DNA from: JAKQDH01 sp029558835
Lineage (GTDB): Bacteria > Planctomycetota > Phycisphaerae > UBA1845
NCBI GenBank assembly: GCA_035356615.1
Contig: DAOQSN010000002.1
Coordinates: forward strand, 62,001-126,000
DNA length: 64,000 nucleotides
Direction of reading: 5' to 3'
In this document: positions 33,531-43,300 of the stretch, one piece after another
Layout of the letters: the number at the start of each line of letters is the position of its first letter
How positions within the stretch are numbered: the stretch's first letter is position 1
Program-made: the position numbers and the translations under genes
Notes under the pieces: model-generated
What the model saw: only the letters and a program-made list of their open reading frames with translations
The model's database searches: none
Told to the model about the DNA's origin: nothing

Positions 33531-34284
33531 GCGCCGCGTGCGCCGGGTGAGCCGTGCGCCCGCGCGATGTTCGACGGGCGCGGAGGCATCGGAACCGCGC
33601 GGTGCGCGACCCGGAAACACCGCCTCTGCGCTCGGCCATTTTCCGGGACACATGCGTTGTCGCCCGCCGTGGCAAGCGCAAAAAGCAAAAATTTTTCAAA
33701 TTTTTTTTGCCCGTCCCGCTGACCGGCACCGTGACGGCGACGCCGCTCGGCCGAGCACGCCAGAGCGTCTGCGCGCGGCGTGCGTCGGGTCCGCCGCGCC
33801 CGCCGCCGACGCCGGGGTAGTAGACTGGGCCTGGTCGTTCGGATGCACCTCCGTGGCACTCGAACCACGGTGAAGCAAACCGGCCGGCGACTCCGCCGGA
33901 GCCGCATCTCGCTCCGTTGCGCCGGCGGTGTGCCCGCGGCGTGCCGGTGCTCGGCGGTGTAGAGAACGCCGCGTATTCTCCGAGAAAAACGCGGGTGCAG
34001 CAGTTCCATTTCGAAGGCGTTGCCGTGGCCGACGCAGGAGCCTGGCCGCCACGCAGCACCGCGATCGCAGAGCGTTCGACGTCCGCCGGCAATGCCGCGT
34101 GTGGGCACCCACCGCGCGTCGGCTCGGGGCGAGCAGCGCGCGTCAGCGGCAGTGCCACGGTGGGGCATGCGCCCGTGCCGGCGCAACGGAACGCGTGTCG
34201 CGTGACCGTGTGCGCGGCGGTACGCCTGGTTGGCGCCGCTGCGGCGGAGTGTGCTGGAAAGGGGGTTCGTGCGCGAAAAAAGTT
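33531..34284. other. 754-base CpG-rich gap with an A/T island
   Basis: No frame looks coding on either strand. At 33678-33710 there is an island of A5-G-C-A5-T5-C-A3-T8 bounded by GC, very unlike the GC-rich surroundings. It may end the efp transcript, or be a bend or unwinding site. The rest is dense in CG dinucleotides. Confidence 0.45.
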
Positions 34285-34318
34285 TTGACAGACAGAATCG
34301 ATGATGTAGGATTCTGTC
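34285..34318 (+). promoter_or_regulatory. promoter with overlapping 9-bp operator palindrome
   Basis: TTGACA (34285-34290), a 16-base spacer and TAGGAT (34307-34312). GACAGAATC (34291-34299) and GATTCTGTC (34310-34318) form a perfect inverted repeat that straddles the -10. The start site would be near 34319, only ~20 bases before the gene. Confidence 0.65.
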
Positions 34319-34337
34319 CAGAAAGGAGGTGATGTCC

Positions 34338-34490
34338 ATGGCGAAGAAACGCAAAGCAGCGAAGAAGGCCAAGAAGACCAAGAAGGCCAAGAAGGCCAAG
34401 AAGGCTAAGAAGGCCAAGAAGGTCGGCAAGGCCAAGAAGGCGAAGCGCAAAACGCGCCGCAAGAAGAAAGCGTGTGTTGCTCCTTGCTAG
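34338..34490 (+). CDS. 50-residue lysine-rich (histone H1-like) protein
   Basis: A short gene starting 'MAKKRKAAKKAKKTKKAKKA', continuing in (A-K-K)n repeats, then 'VGKAKKAKRKTRRKKKACVA' and ending in P-C. About 60% of residues are Lys or Arg, and two Cys lie at the C-terminus (CVAPC). AAGGAGGT seven bases before the ATG is a near-perfect ribosome site (an ATG at 34332 is too close to it). It has its own promoter/operator. Proteins of this composition resemble eukaryotic H1 tails and bacterial AKKA-type DNA-compacting proteins, so nucleoid binding is a reasonable inference. The repeat could also be a ribosome- or RNA-binding tail. No homology can be shown from composition alone. Confidence 0.75.
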   Translation: MAKKRKAAKKAKKTKKAKKAKKAKKAKKVGKAKKAKRKTRRKKKACVAPC

Positions 34491-34611
34491 CCGCACCAAT
34501 TCGCATTGCACGACCGGGCAGCGCAGGGAGATGAGACGAACCTGACCTGAGCCTGTCGCCACGGCGGCCGGTACGGTTCGGACCCCGCGCTGGTACGGTA
34601 CGGCAGGACAT

Positions 34612-34656
34612 CACGGGATGGGAGGTGCTTCTCGCCACGGCAGCGCCTCCCATCCT
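34612..34656 (+). terminator. probable terminator of the lysine-rich gene
   Basis: GGATGGGAGG and CCTCCCATCC form a perfect 10-bp stem, extended by further G/C pairs (GTGC with GCAGC), followed by TGTTGTTTG. It is ~125 bases after the stop at 34490. Confidence 0.5.
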
Positions 34657-34697
34657 GTTGTTTGCGCCGGTACCTGCCCGCAGGGAGCCGGGGGCGA

Positions 34698-35990
34698 CTA
34701 CGGATCTCGGGGAGCGCAGGTTTTGCAGGGGGTACGGCCGGTCCGCAGGGCTTCCGCACACGTTGCGAAATGGACGCAGTTCTCCGGGCGAATCCTGCGG
34801 GCGTGGGGACAATCCGGCCGGTGGAATACTCTGCCCTCCCGGCTGGCGACGAATCCCGCTGCGGGTGCCGCCTCTTCCGCCTTGCCCGGCTCTGCCGGGG
34901 GCCCGGCCGCCTCCGCAGGCACTGACCCCGGCGGGGGAGCCTTCGGGGCCGCGCCCGGCTCCACCTCGATCGGACCTGTCGGTGGACTCCCCGCGGTCAT
35001 CCACGCGGTGAGGATCAGGCGTGCCGCCAGCAAGCTGCCCGCCTCCAGCCGTGCCTCCCACAGCGGTGCGGCCTGGCTCGTGACCCGCTCGTAGTACCGC
35101 TCCGCAGCCGCGACGAAGCCGACAGCGTCGGTAATCCCCAGCTCGGTGGTGGCGGCACGGTCCATCGCGAGTAGCGGATCGACCGCCGCGTAGGTCTCGC
35201 GCAGCGTGTCGAACACCGCCTGCAATGGCACCGGGCAGGCCACCACGCGCGCCGGCCAGACCCTGACCTCGCTGCTCAACCGGACCCGCAGTTGCTCCAG
35301 GCCCACTCCTTGCAGCCGATGGCGCGGGGTGCGATGGGCCGCGGCCGCGGGCAACAACTCGGCAGGCCAGATCAAGCCGTCGCCGCCGGCACCTTCGTAG
35401 TCCGCCGTCACGTTGAACGGCATGGCCGCGTCCGTGCAGAAGTGCACCAGCACGCCCGCCTGTCGCACGATGCCGTCCGCGTCCGCGGAGCGGAGCGCTT
35501 GGACCAGCGCGTCGTATTCCTCGACGATCGTCCACGGCAGATGCCCGCCCGTGCGAAGGTCGTGTTGCTCGTATAACTCCTGGGCGGCCCGCCGATCGAG
35601 GGGAAACGCCGTCACGGCCGCCCATCGTTCCGCCGCATCTCCGTTTCGCGCGACGACATCCAACGCCACCCGGTGGTCGCCGCCCGAGGCCCGCCGGCGG
35701 TCTTCGCGTTCCCTTTCCCGGCGGAAGTCCCCCGCCGCCCAGGCAGCCAGCGCGTCCCGCTGAGCGCGCAGCAGCCCACCCAGCGGCTCGGGGACGATCT
35801 CCACCACGGTTTCGCCGGCAATCCGATAGGCTGCGGGGTTCTCATCGTCCGCCGTCGCGGTCGATCCGGGCGCACCGGTGCACGGCTTACCCGCCAGCAG
35901 CGCGAGGCACATGACCGCCCCGCCCCACCGGCGCACGCTCGTCCGCGGGATCGAGGCAAACCCGGCTGGATCAAGCCGCATCGGGACCAT
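34698..35990 (-). CDS. secreted zinc-dependent PLC/S1-nuclease-like protein with C-terminal Cys motif
   Basis: A 430-residue protein with an N-terminal signal ('WGGAVMCLALLAGKPC'). The central part has 'LPWTIVEEYDALVQALRSAD' and 'GVLVHFCTDAAMPFNVTADY', which is the H...D..xPFHxT-like metal site region of the zinc phospholipase C/S1-P1 nuclease fold. Conservation of all ligands is not certain. After a Pro/Ala/Glu-rich linker (about 345-385), the C-terminus reads 'VFHRPDCPHARRIRPENCVH', 'FATCAEALRTGRTPCKTC': the CxxA...CKxC pattern of the Ada-type metal-binding module. Such a pairing is unusual for a secreted protein. The function is unknown. Confidence 0.6.
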   Translation of the reverse strand: MVPMRLDPAGFASIPRTSVRRWGGAVMCLALLAGKPCTGAPGSTATADDENPAAYRIAGETVVEIVPEPLGGLLRAQRDALAAWAAGDFRREREREDRRRASGGDHRVALDVVARNGDAAERWAAVTAFPLDRRAAQELYEQHDLRTGGHLPWTIVEEYDALVQALRSADADGIVRQAGVLVHFCTDAAMPFNVTADYEGAGGDGLIWPAELLPAAAAHRTPRHRLQGVGLEQLRVRLSSEVRVWPARVVACPVPLQAVFDTLRETYAAVDPLLAMDRAATTELGITDAVGFVAAAERYYERVTSQAAPLWEARLEAGSLLAARLILTAWMTAGSPPTGPIEVEPGAAPKAPPPGSVPAEAAGPPAEPGKAEEAAPAAGFVASREGRVFHRPDCPHARRIRPENCVHFATCAEALRTGRTPCKTCAPRDP

Positions 35991-36076
35991 GATCTCATAC
36001 CCTCGTACAGGTGAGTGGCTCTGAACCGCTCCGACAAGCCGCGCAGCGCTCCTGCTGGGGGAGTCTTCGCCGATGG

Positions 36077-36700
36077 CTAGGGCGTGGGGTTGCTCAACGG
36101 TGCGGTCGAGGCGACTGCCTCGGGCATGCTGATACCCGCACGCTTCAGCGTCTGTCGCAGGAGGTACTCCTCCAACGCGGGATCGCGTCCCCGGTCCACC
36201 CAGCGATCATGCCCCTCGGTGATCCGCGCGATACCGGTGGTGGAAGGGGTGTTCTCGGCGAAGAAGCGGTAGGCCGCCCCGCTGCAGTTGAACTGTCGGT
36301 CGGGCGAGGACAGCCGCTGCTTGTGGACGACGACGCTCAGCGCCCGCGCCGGCTGCTCCGGATCGTGGCTGACCGTCACCTCCACCCAGCGGCGCACCGG
36401 GTTCACCGTTGCCTCGGCGAAGTCGTACCAGGTGGCCACGTCACGTCGCCAGACCTCGAAGGTGTGCTGGGAGGCCTCGGGCAGCGTCGTGATGACGCCC
36501 GCTCGCCAGTCCACGCGGTCCAGCGTGAACCGGTGCGCCCGCAGAGTGTCCTGAACGGCCTGCCACAGGGCATCCGTGCAGTCGGCAGCCGGCGCTTCTC
36601 CGGGAACCCGGACGACGGAGACGTGCATCTCCGCCTGGGGTTGGTGGCAACCCGCCGCAGTCAACACGATCGGCGCGAGAATGAGCAGCCGTGCCCACAT
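36077..36700 (-). CDS. lipoprotein, function unknown
   Basis: A 207-residue lipoprotein with signal 'MWARLLILAPIVLTAAG-C' (lipobox Cys 18). The mature part has alternating strands and helices: 'ALWQAVQDTLRAHRFTLDRV', 'GVITTLPEASQHTFEVWRRD', 'RRWVEVTVSHDPEQP', 'SVVVHKQRL' and 'LEEYLLRQTLKRAG'. The layout (short helix, 'F.LDRVDWRAGVITT', then strands) recalls small periplasmic proteins of the DUF4136-like sort, but I cannot assign it. It stands alone. Confidence 0.6.
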   Translation of the reverse strand: MWARLLILAPIVLTAAGCHQPQAEMHVSVVRVPGEAPAADCTDALWQAVQDTLRAHRFTLDRVDWRAGVITTLPEASQHTFEVWRRDVATWYDFAEATVNPVRRWVEVTVSHDPEQPARALSVVVHKQRLSSPDRQFNCSGAAYRFFAENTPSTTGIARITEGHDRWVDRGRDPALEEYLLRQTLKRAGISMPEAVASTAPLSNPTP

Positions 36701-37298
36701 GGAGGCCCGATCATAGACGGGGCCCCCGCGCGGTCAAGAGGATGCGGTCGGGCTGCGCCTTCCCCGGCGCCCGCCCGGGCAACACTACCAGGGAGCGGGG
36801 ACCGCTCGCCGGCCGCGCGTCCGATGTCTGCCGAAAGCTGATGGGTGGGCATTGCCCCCCCGCAGCCAGCAGCCCGGTGAACAAGTGCAGGCGACCCTGC
36901 GTCTGTCGGCAGGCAGGCCCCCCGCGGCCGTACCGGTTCAGCGTGGGTGCCCTGCCCTCACCAGCCGCAGGCGGGGGTGGGCAGGTGCCGCGGCGGCAAT
37001 GGCATGGTTGCCTGCGACAGCGGTCGCAGGAAGGCGTGGCATCCACAACGCCGAAGACGGCAGATACGATCCTGCGGCCGACGGCGCCGCCGCCCAACGC
37101 ACCCCTCTACGAGGCGTTCGGTCCGCCTCCGGAGTCCTTCCACCGGCCGCCACGGGCGGACATGGCCCACCACCGCGGACGTCGGGCCGGCACGTCCACG
37201 ACGGCACTTGCGACCGGCCCCGGTATCGGCGATAATACTGGGTTCCTGGCGTTGCCGCGTCCCGGCATGCGGGTTGCTCTTACTCAACGGAAGATGGA
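36701..37298. other. 598-base gap with a reversed dispersed repeat
   Basis: 36942-37055 (GTGGGTGCCCTGCC, GCCGCAGGCGGGGGTGGGCA, ATGGCATGG, CTGCGACAGCGGTCGCAGG, GCGTGGCATCC) is the reverse of the 25239-25345 element. Elsewhere nothing can be named. The zinc-ribbon gene begins at 37299. Confidence 0.55.
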
Positions 37299-38045
37299 AT
37301 GGGCCAGATTCTGGATGCGTTGCACCAGTTGCAGGCAATCGAGTTGAAGATCGCCGCCATCCGACGAACGGAAGCAGGCAAGACCCGGCGCGTGCAGACG
37401 TACAAGCGGCAGGTAGCAGCCGCAGACACCCAGTTCGCCGAGCACCGCAAGGCGGTCCGGGAGCGCCAGCTGCGTCTCGACCAGCTTAACCTCGAGGTGG
37501 CCGCCCGCGACCAGAACATCCAGAAGCAACGCGATGCCCTCGGCCGGGCGAAGACGAACAAGGAGTACGCCGCTATCCTGGCCGCCATCAACACGACCAA
37601 AGCCGACAACTCGAAGCTGGAGTCGACCGCCCTGGAGCTGATGGACGATATCCAGAGCCTGAAGAGCGCGACCGTGCACATGGAAGAGGAGAAGACTGCC
37701 CTGCTGGCGCGGGTTGCGGACGCGGAGCGCGAGGCGCAGGCTTACCGGGACGAGGTCGCCGCCGAGCTTGCCCGGCTCGAGGGCGAGCGCGAGGAGTGTG
37801 CCACCGGCATCGGTCCGGAGCTGCTCCAGACCTTCTCCCGCCTTGCCGAGCACCACGACGGCGAGGCGTTGGCGCCCGTGCAGGAAGCCAACCGCAAGCG
37901 TACGGAGTACATCTGCGGTGGATGCAACATGACCATCGCCCTGGAAATCGTCAACGTCCTGAAGTCATCGGAGGAGATTCGGTTCTGCCACGTGTGCGGA
38001 CGAATTCTCTACCTCGAAGAGCCCGCCTCCCGGCGCTCCTCATAG
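37299..38045 (+). CDS. coiled-coil protein with C-terminal C4 zinc ribbon
   Basis: A 248-residue protein. Residues about 1-185 form a long helical hairpin ('KTRRVQTYKRQVAAADTQFA', 'KTNKEYAAILAAINTTKADN', 'VHMEEEKTALLARVADAERE'). The C-terminal 60 hold 'YICGGCNMTIALEIVNVLKS' and 'IRFCHVCGRILYL', a CxxC...CxxC zinc ribbon. This is the CT398/'C4-type zinc ribbon domain' (zf-RING_7) family, seen widely in bacteria. Its role is unclear; nucleic-acid or flagellar/secretion chaperone roles have been suggested for relatives. GGAAG precedes the ATG. It stands alone on this strand. Confidence 0.85.
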   Translation: MGQILDALHQLQAIELKIAAIRRTEAGKTRRVQTYKRQVAAADTQFAEHRKAVRERQLRLDQLNLEVAARDQNIQKQRDALGRAKTNKEYAAILAAINTTKADNSKLESTALELMDDIQSLKSATVHMEEEKTALLARVADAEREAQAYRDEVAAELARLEGEREECATGIGPELLQTFSRLAEHHDGEALAPVQEANRKRTEYICGGCNMTIALEIVNVLKSSEEIRFCHVCGRILYLEEPASRRSS

Positions 38046-38610
38046 ACGCGGGTAGTCCTCTCCCGCGGCCGCCCGTTGGAGATCAGCAAGCACACCGTCC
38101 ACCACGCGCTCCAGCCCGGCTGCCGCCAGCCGAGAGTCCAGCGCCGGCGATCGCTGTCGCACGCCGTCCGCGCGGGAACGGCGTTCGGGTTCCGCCAGGG
38201 GACCACGTAGACCTCGCGTATTCCATCTCGTGAAGCTCGCGCTCCGGGGGTTGCTGCGCATGTTTCGTCGTCCTATGCTGCCCACCGCGATCGCAACCGG
38301 CTTTCTACCTGCGGGTGGTGAATGCGGGCGGCGTTCAGCGCGGTATCATTCCGTCCTTGAGAGCCATCGGCAGACGAGGGCGGTTGCTGCATCAAGTTCC
38401 GATATTCACGCCTCGCGGCGGGTGCCGCGGGGGGTGGGCGCACGGACGCGTCGGCGCAGCCACGCCGGTACGCACCGCGGGCCCGGGCGATTTTCGCTCG
38501 ATTGGGCCCGCCAGCGGGACCGATAACGTAAGCAGGGTGGCTGGACCACGCGACCGCGGGGGTGAGTGCGCACTCCCTCTTTGCAGACTTTGGCGTCGGG
38601 AGGACGGGGT
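38046..38610. other. 565-base gap, no secure gene
   Basis: A minus-strand frame (38040-38285) ends 'LAAAGLERVVDGVLADLQRA' and could be a small gene, but it lacks a ribosome site and overlaps the zinc-ribbon stop. No rnpB or other RNA signature was found. Confidence 0.4.
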
Positions 38611-39303
38611 ATGCGGGCATGGTCTCTGGGGCTGTTGGCGCTGGGGATGGTCGTTCTCGCATGTACTCCCGAGCCCGCCCCGGATCCGATCCGGGTGCGC
38701 AACAAAGTCACGCAGAAGCAGACGCCGCGTCCCGCGCCGCCGCGCCCTCAACCGCCCCCTTCGAGGCAGACCCTAGCCGCCCCGGCTCCCGTGCCCGCCC
38801 CCGCTCCCTGGGAACGTGCCTGGTATCCGCGGGGATGCCGCATCAGCTCGCGCTGGACGACGATTGTCGTGCATCACAGCGCCACCAGCACGGGCAGTGC
38901 GGCCGTGTTCGATCGGTCTCACCGTGCCCGCGGCTGGGATGAGTTGGGCTACCACTTCGTGATCGGCAACGGCACGACGACGCCGGATGGCTTCGTGGAA
39001 GTGGGCAATCGCTGGACGAAGCAGAAGCACGGGGCCCACTGCAAAACCCCCAACAACTACTACAACGACCACGGCATCGGCATCTGTCTGGTGGGCGATT
39101 TCACCAGCGGGCGGCCCACGCGGGCCCAGATGGAGTCCCTCGCCAAGCTGGTGCGGTTCCTCTGTCGCGAGTGCCGCATTTCACCTTCGCAGGTGGTTGG
39201 ACACTCCCAGGTGACCCAGCGGACGGCCTGTCCGGGCTGCCTGTCCATTGCCTGGGTGCAGCGCCAGGCGGCCTTGCCGGCGACCGCCAGCGTCGTTCCC
39301 TAA
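38611..39303 (+). CDS. N-acetylmuramoyl-L-alanine amidase (Amidase_2/PGRP) lipoprotein
   Basis: A 230-residue lipoprotein: 'MRAWSLGLLALGMVVLA-C' lipobox, a ~45-residue Pro/Ala linker, then the amidase_2 domain. Visible zinc-site parts are 'WTTIVVHHSATSTGSA' (first His), 'WDELGYHFVIGNGTTTPDG' and 'VVGHSQVTQRTACPG' (second His and Cys). These match PGRP-type amidases that cleave the lactyl-amide bond of peptidoglycan stem peptides. 'GIGICLVGDFTSG' is also typical. GGGAGGA lies before the ATG at 38611. The enzyme would act at the cell envelope, in wall turnover. Confidence 0.9.
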   Translation: MRAWSLGLLALGMVVLACTPEPAPDPIRVRNKVTQKQTPRPAPPRPQPPPSRQTLAAPAPVPAPAPWERAWYPRGCRISSRWTTIVVHHSATSTGSAAVFDRSHRARGWDELGYHFVIGNGTTTPDGFVEVGNRWTKQKHGAHCKTPNNYYNDHGIGICLVGDFTSGRPTRAQMESLAKLVRFLCRECRISPSQVVGHSQVTQRTACPGCLSIAWVQRQAALPATASVVP

Positions 39304-39867
39304 GCCGCGTCACGCCACCGACGGAAACCAACGACCGGAAGAAGGGCCGCATGGTCAAGCGCAGCGCCGCCATGCTTCCCGCGGCCTCGCGGAGACTGTC
39401 CCCCGCAGCGCAGGCTGCGCGGGCTCGCTGCGCCCCACGCGGATTCACCTCTTGTGTGTTCTTGTCGGAGCGGCCCTGGAGGGGCCCTGGACGGCCGGCT
39501 TGCCTGCCGACGCACGGCTTCCGACACCTCAGCGCCGCGGGCCCCGGAAGACGGGACACCGCGCCGCAGTTCCGCCGGCGGGCGGACGCGGAGGCTCTCC
39601 CACAGGCTGGCAGACAGGGACGGCAGCGCGGTCGCACGGGCCTGCGTGGCGACCTTGCCCGGCGTCTCGCACCCGAATATCGGATGTTCTCAACCGCAGC
39701 CGGGCAGTAGCCGATCGGTACAAGATAGGAGCGTCGGGTAGGCGCTGCCGGGACCGATAAGTTGCCCGGACTGTGGCGCCCGGCTACATTTGGGTACCGA
39801 TGACTGCGCCCGCCGTCGTCTTGATCGTCGGCGGGAAATAGCGCGGCTTCTTTGCAGGAGCAGACTG
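39304..39867. other. 564-base gap with a partial dispersed repeat and a promoter-like site
   Basis: 39349-39385 carries GCATGGTCAAGCGCAGCGCC and GCCATGC, a left-end fragment of the 'MAKRSAAM' element. Then follow unremarkable GC-rich bases. TTGCCC (39762-39767), a 17-base spacer and TACATT (39785-39790) could start the next gene. Confidence 0.5.
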
Positions 39868-40086
39868 ATGGGCAAGCACAGCCTTCGTTCCCGATTGGTG
39901 CGGATGGGCATGGCCCTCGCGGTGGGTGGCTCATCCTTCGCGCTCAGCGGGTGTGATCCAGCCGTGCGGGAGACCGTTCTGACCGGTCTGGAGACCACGA
40001 CGACGAGCCTGGCAGGCACGCTGATCTCGGCGTTCTTCCTGAGCCTGCAGGACGACGCGACTTCCGGCAGCCTGACCACGACGTAG
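39868..40086 (+). CDS. small lipoprotein, function unknown
   Basis: A 72-residue protein. 'MGKHSLRSRLVRMGMALAVG' with 'GSSFALSG-C' gives a clear lipoprotein signal; the mature part of ~38 residues is 'DPAVRETVLTGLETTTTSLA' followed by a hydrophobic 'GTLISAFFLSL' and a polar tail. AGGAG eight bases before the ATG supports the start. It is a short, single gene with a promoter-like site upstream (39762-39790). Similar mini-lipoproteins with 'ETTTTSLAGTLI.AFF' are typical of planctomycetes, but no role is known. Confidence 0.65.
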   Translation: MGKHSLRSRLVRMGMALAVGGSSFALSGCDPAVRETVLTGLETTTTSLAGTLISAFFLSLQDDATSGSLTTT

Positions 40087-40338
40087 CGCAGGCGCGTTGA
40101 ACTGGAGCGTCGCCGGAGGAGCGGGAAGCACCGTGATCGTGTTCCCAGCGGGCGGGCACGTGCGCCGTCCGCTTTTCTCTTGCGCACGTCGCGTTGAGTG
40201 AAACTGCTGCGTTCGCCCTCGATCGGCGAGGCGATGCCTGGGCTGCGGGCTCCGCGGCCGGCCGCCGTCAACAGCCCGGGGCGAGAGCGCCGTCGGTCGG
40301 CGCCGGCGACCCGTGCCCCGCGGTCGGAACGAAGAGCA

Positions 40339-43300
40339 TTATGCCTCAGACTGGTCGCGACCTTCGTCCTCTCCGTCGAACAGCCCGGCGGCGTCGCTCG
40401 TCCGGGGCGCCCTGCGGAGGTGCTCCGGCACCGGCGGCAGGTCCGCTTCGGACAGCAGCATCCCGCCGCTAACTGCCTTCAGCAGCTCCGTCAGCTCCGG
40501 CTGCATCGCCAGCGTGTGCTCGAGGATCCACAGCAGCCGCAGCAGTTCGGCGGTAAACTCCGCCGTCCAGCGCTCGGGGTGAATGTCGTCCAGCGGGCTG
40601 GACTTCCTGCCCTTGCGGTGCTTCATGCGATACCCGAGCCAGGACTTGACCACCTGTAAGCCGGAGACTTCGTAATCCCAGACCGCCGGCTCGACCGGCG
40701 CGAGCGCGCCGGCGCCGACGCGGAGCGTGCGGGCCTGCTCGAGGTACGCGAACTTCTCGGGGTAGTCGGCGGGCTTGTCGCTGATGGTCTCGATGCAGCG
40801 GGCCTTGCCGCTGGGGACGGGCCCGGCATGGCGTCTGCGCCCGTTAAAGCGCTCGCCATAGGTGTGCAGGAACAGCAGGCGCGCGCCGAGCTTGACGGCC
40901 TGCTCAAAGAGCTTGCCGTTGAGCGTCAGCGGCACGCGCAACTGGCAGTCCTCCAGCTCATCCCAGAAACGCTCGACGAACGCGGAGTGCCCGAGCAACG
41001 CGTATACGTATGCCGCGAGCGTCTCCGGCGTGATCTTGCGCTTCAGCTTCTTGCCCCAGAGATCAAGGAAACCGGGAAGGATGTTAGGCTCCGTCGCGGC
41101 GGCGTCGCGGTAGAGCGGCGAAAGGTCCTTGCCGCCCCGTCCGTTGAAGTAATGGCGGTCGGGAATATCGGCTGCCGCGACCAGCGCCGGCCCTCTGCCG
41201 AACGGCTCAATGGTCAGGGTGGCAAGATACACCTGCTTCCCGCTGCGCTGCGCTGCCCACAACGAAGGACGGAAGTAATCACCCACGCGGTTGTCGGCCA
41301 TCACGTACTGGCGATCGAGCGAGCGAAAGGCAATCCGCTGTGTCGGCGGCGCAGGAGTCCCCACCGGCAACTCCGCAATCGGCCTGAGCGCCTTCTCCCC
41401 TTGTCGGAACCCCGGGTACGCTGCCGATACCTTTCGGTCCCTCGTTTCCTTAAAGGGCACGGCCCGGTCGATCCCTTCCCATCCCCGAAGCAACGCCTGC
41501 CATCTGCGCCGTAGCGTGTCCTCGTCCGGTCCGATCGGCCAGGAACGCTTGAGCTCCTGCCCCGATTGCTGCCACGGCATCAGGTCAGTAAGCCTCGGCC
41601 ACTTGAAGTACGACCCCGTCTTCTGGGGACGCAGGGGTGCATGCCAGTCCGTCGGGCAGGTCTTCCATTTCAAGTCCTTGAATGACCGGACGGAGGCGAG
41701 CCGGGCGTACTTCTCCTCGCGCGTGCCGTGGATGCGCGTGTAGTGCACGGTGGCGGGCGCGTCCTTGTCCTTCTTCCCTTGGCGCAGGGCGATACAGATG
41801 GCCACCGGCGTCTGAATATTGAACACGTTGTCGTCCCGGCGCGTGCCGCGGCCCTCGCCGCCCAGGTCGATGACCCAGACCTCGTGGGACAGCCGCCGAA
41901 GCATCTCGCGCATGCCCACGAAGGCATCGCCGCGAAGGTACGACGAAGCCGACACGAAGGAGACGACTCCGGCGTTGTCCTGGCTCTTGCCCGAGGTGTG
42001 CTCGAAGACTTTCCAGAGGGCCCAGCGCCAGAAGTAGACATAGAGGTTATAGAGGTTCTTGAGGTCGCCGCCGTGCCCGGCCTTCAGGACGGGGTCGATG
42101 AAGGCACTCAAAATGGCGCCGTCCGCTTTGCCGGCGTCGCCCCAGCGGACCCAGCCGCCGGTGCGGGCGCGCGACTGACTGTTCAGATCCCCCACGGCCT
42201 CGTGACGATCGTAGGGCGGATTGCCCAGACAGACGATAACGGACTTCCTGTCCTTCACGTCCAACGCGCGGCGGTGCTGCTCGGCGATCGGCTCCAGGAA
42301 CTGCGGGAGCACCGGGGGCTGGGCGAACGGGGATTCGAGCGCGTCGGCCAGCAGGATGCCGAGCCCGTCCCTGGGAAGGGTAGCGCCCCGGTCCTTGAGG
42401 GCCCGGGTCACCCGCAACTCGGTGACCGCGTAGGGCCCGGTCAGCAGCTCGAAGCCGTGGAGATTCCCCGCCAGGGTCGTGGCTTTCCCGGCGACGGCGC
42501 CGGGGCCTTGGGTGGACGCCACGCCTTCCAGGGCGTGGTCGATGACGCCGAGCAGGTACGTGCCGGTGCCCACCGCCGGGTCGAGCGTGATCACGTCCCG
42601 GTGGCTGAAACCGCCGGCCTTATGCAGCCGGTCCCGCAGCAGCTCGTCGATAAGGGCCACCTGGCACTTGACGACCGCGACGGGCGTGTAATACACGCCC
42701 GAGTCCTTTCTCAGCTTCGCGTCGTAGACGCCGAGGAAGTGCTCGTAGAAGTAGAGCCAAGGGTCCTCCTCCGCCTCCTCCCTGTCCCGCACGGGTCTCA
42801 TGGTACCGACCGGAAACGCGTTGATCACGCGCTGGAGCAGAGCGAGGGACGCCTCGATCTCACGCCGCGCGCGGGTGTCGGTGAGCACCTGCAGAGCGCG
42901 AGAGAGCAGGGTATGTTCGGCCTCGAGCCCCATCACGGCCTGCGCAAGGTCGGCAGCGTCCGCCCCCTCCGACCGGGCGAGCAGCAGCGCGAAGGTGACC
43001 GTCTGGGCATACGCGTCGGCAAAGCGTTCGTCCGACGCTTCAGGAAACAGCAGGGAACGCCAGTCCCCAGCGAGGGCCACAAGCGGTGAGCCGGGGTCGC
43101 ACAGCGCGTCGGCCACGTCCTCACGCAGGAGGCGACAGAGTGGCGCCAGCAGCGCCGCTTGCTCCCTGGGCTTCCGCGGAACGATGGGGGACCAGGCCAG
43201 AAACCGGGTGACAATGGCGTGAAAGTGCTCGGCGTCGGCCTCCGTCACGCCTCTCGCGCCGTACCTCATGATGTCCTTCGTCAACCGCAGCAGCTTCTCG

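Noticed and set aside
33506..34462. 318-residue minus-strand frame with a Leu/Phe-rich start
   Set aside because: The Leu/Phe/Ala run is only the antisense of the (AKK)n gene, and the rest is Arg-rich noise.
38040..38285. Possible 81-residue minus-strand gene after the zinc-ribbon gene
   Set aside because: No ribosome site, overlap with the zinc-ribbon stop, and no recognisable family; kept only as a remark.
38046..38610. rnpB or another housekeeping RNA next to the zinc-ribbon gene
   Set aside because: I looked for the GAGGAAAGTCC core of RNase P RNA and did not find it on either strand.
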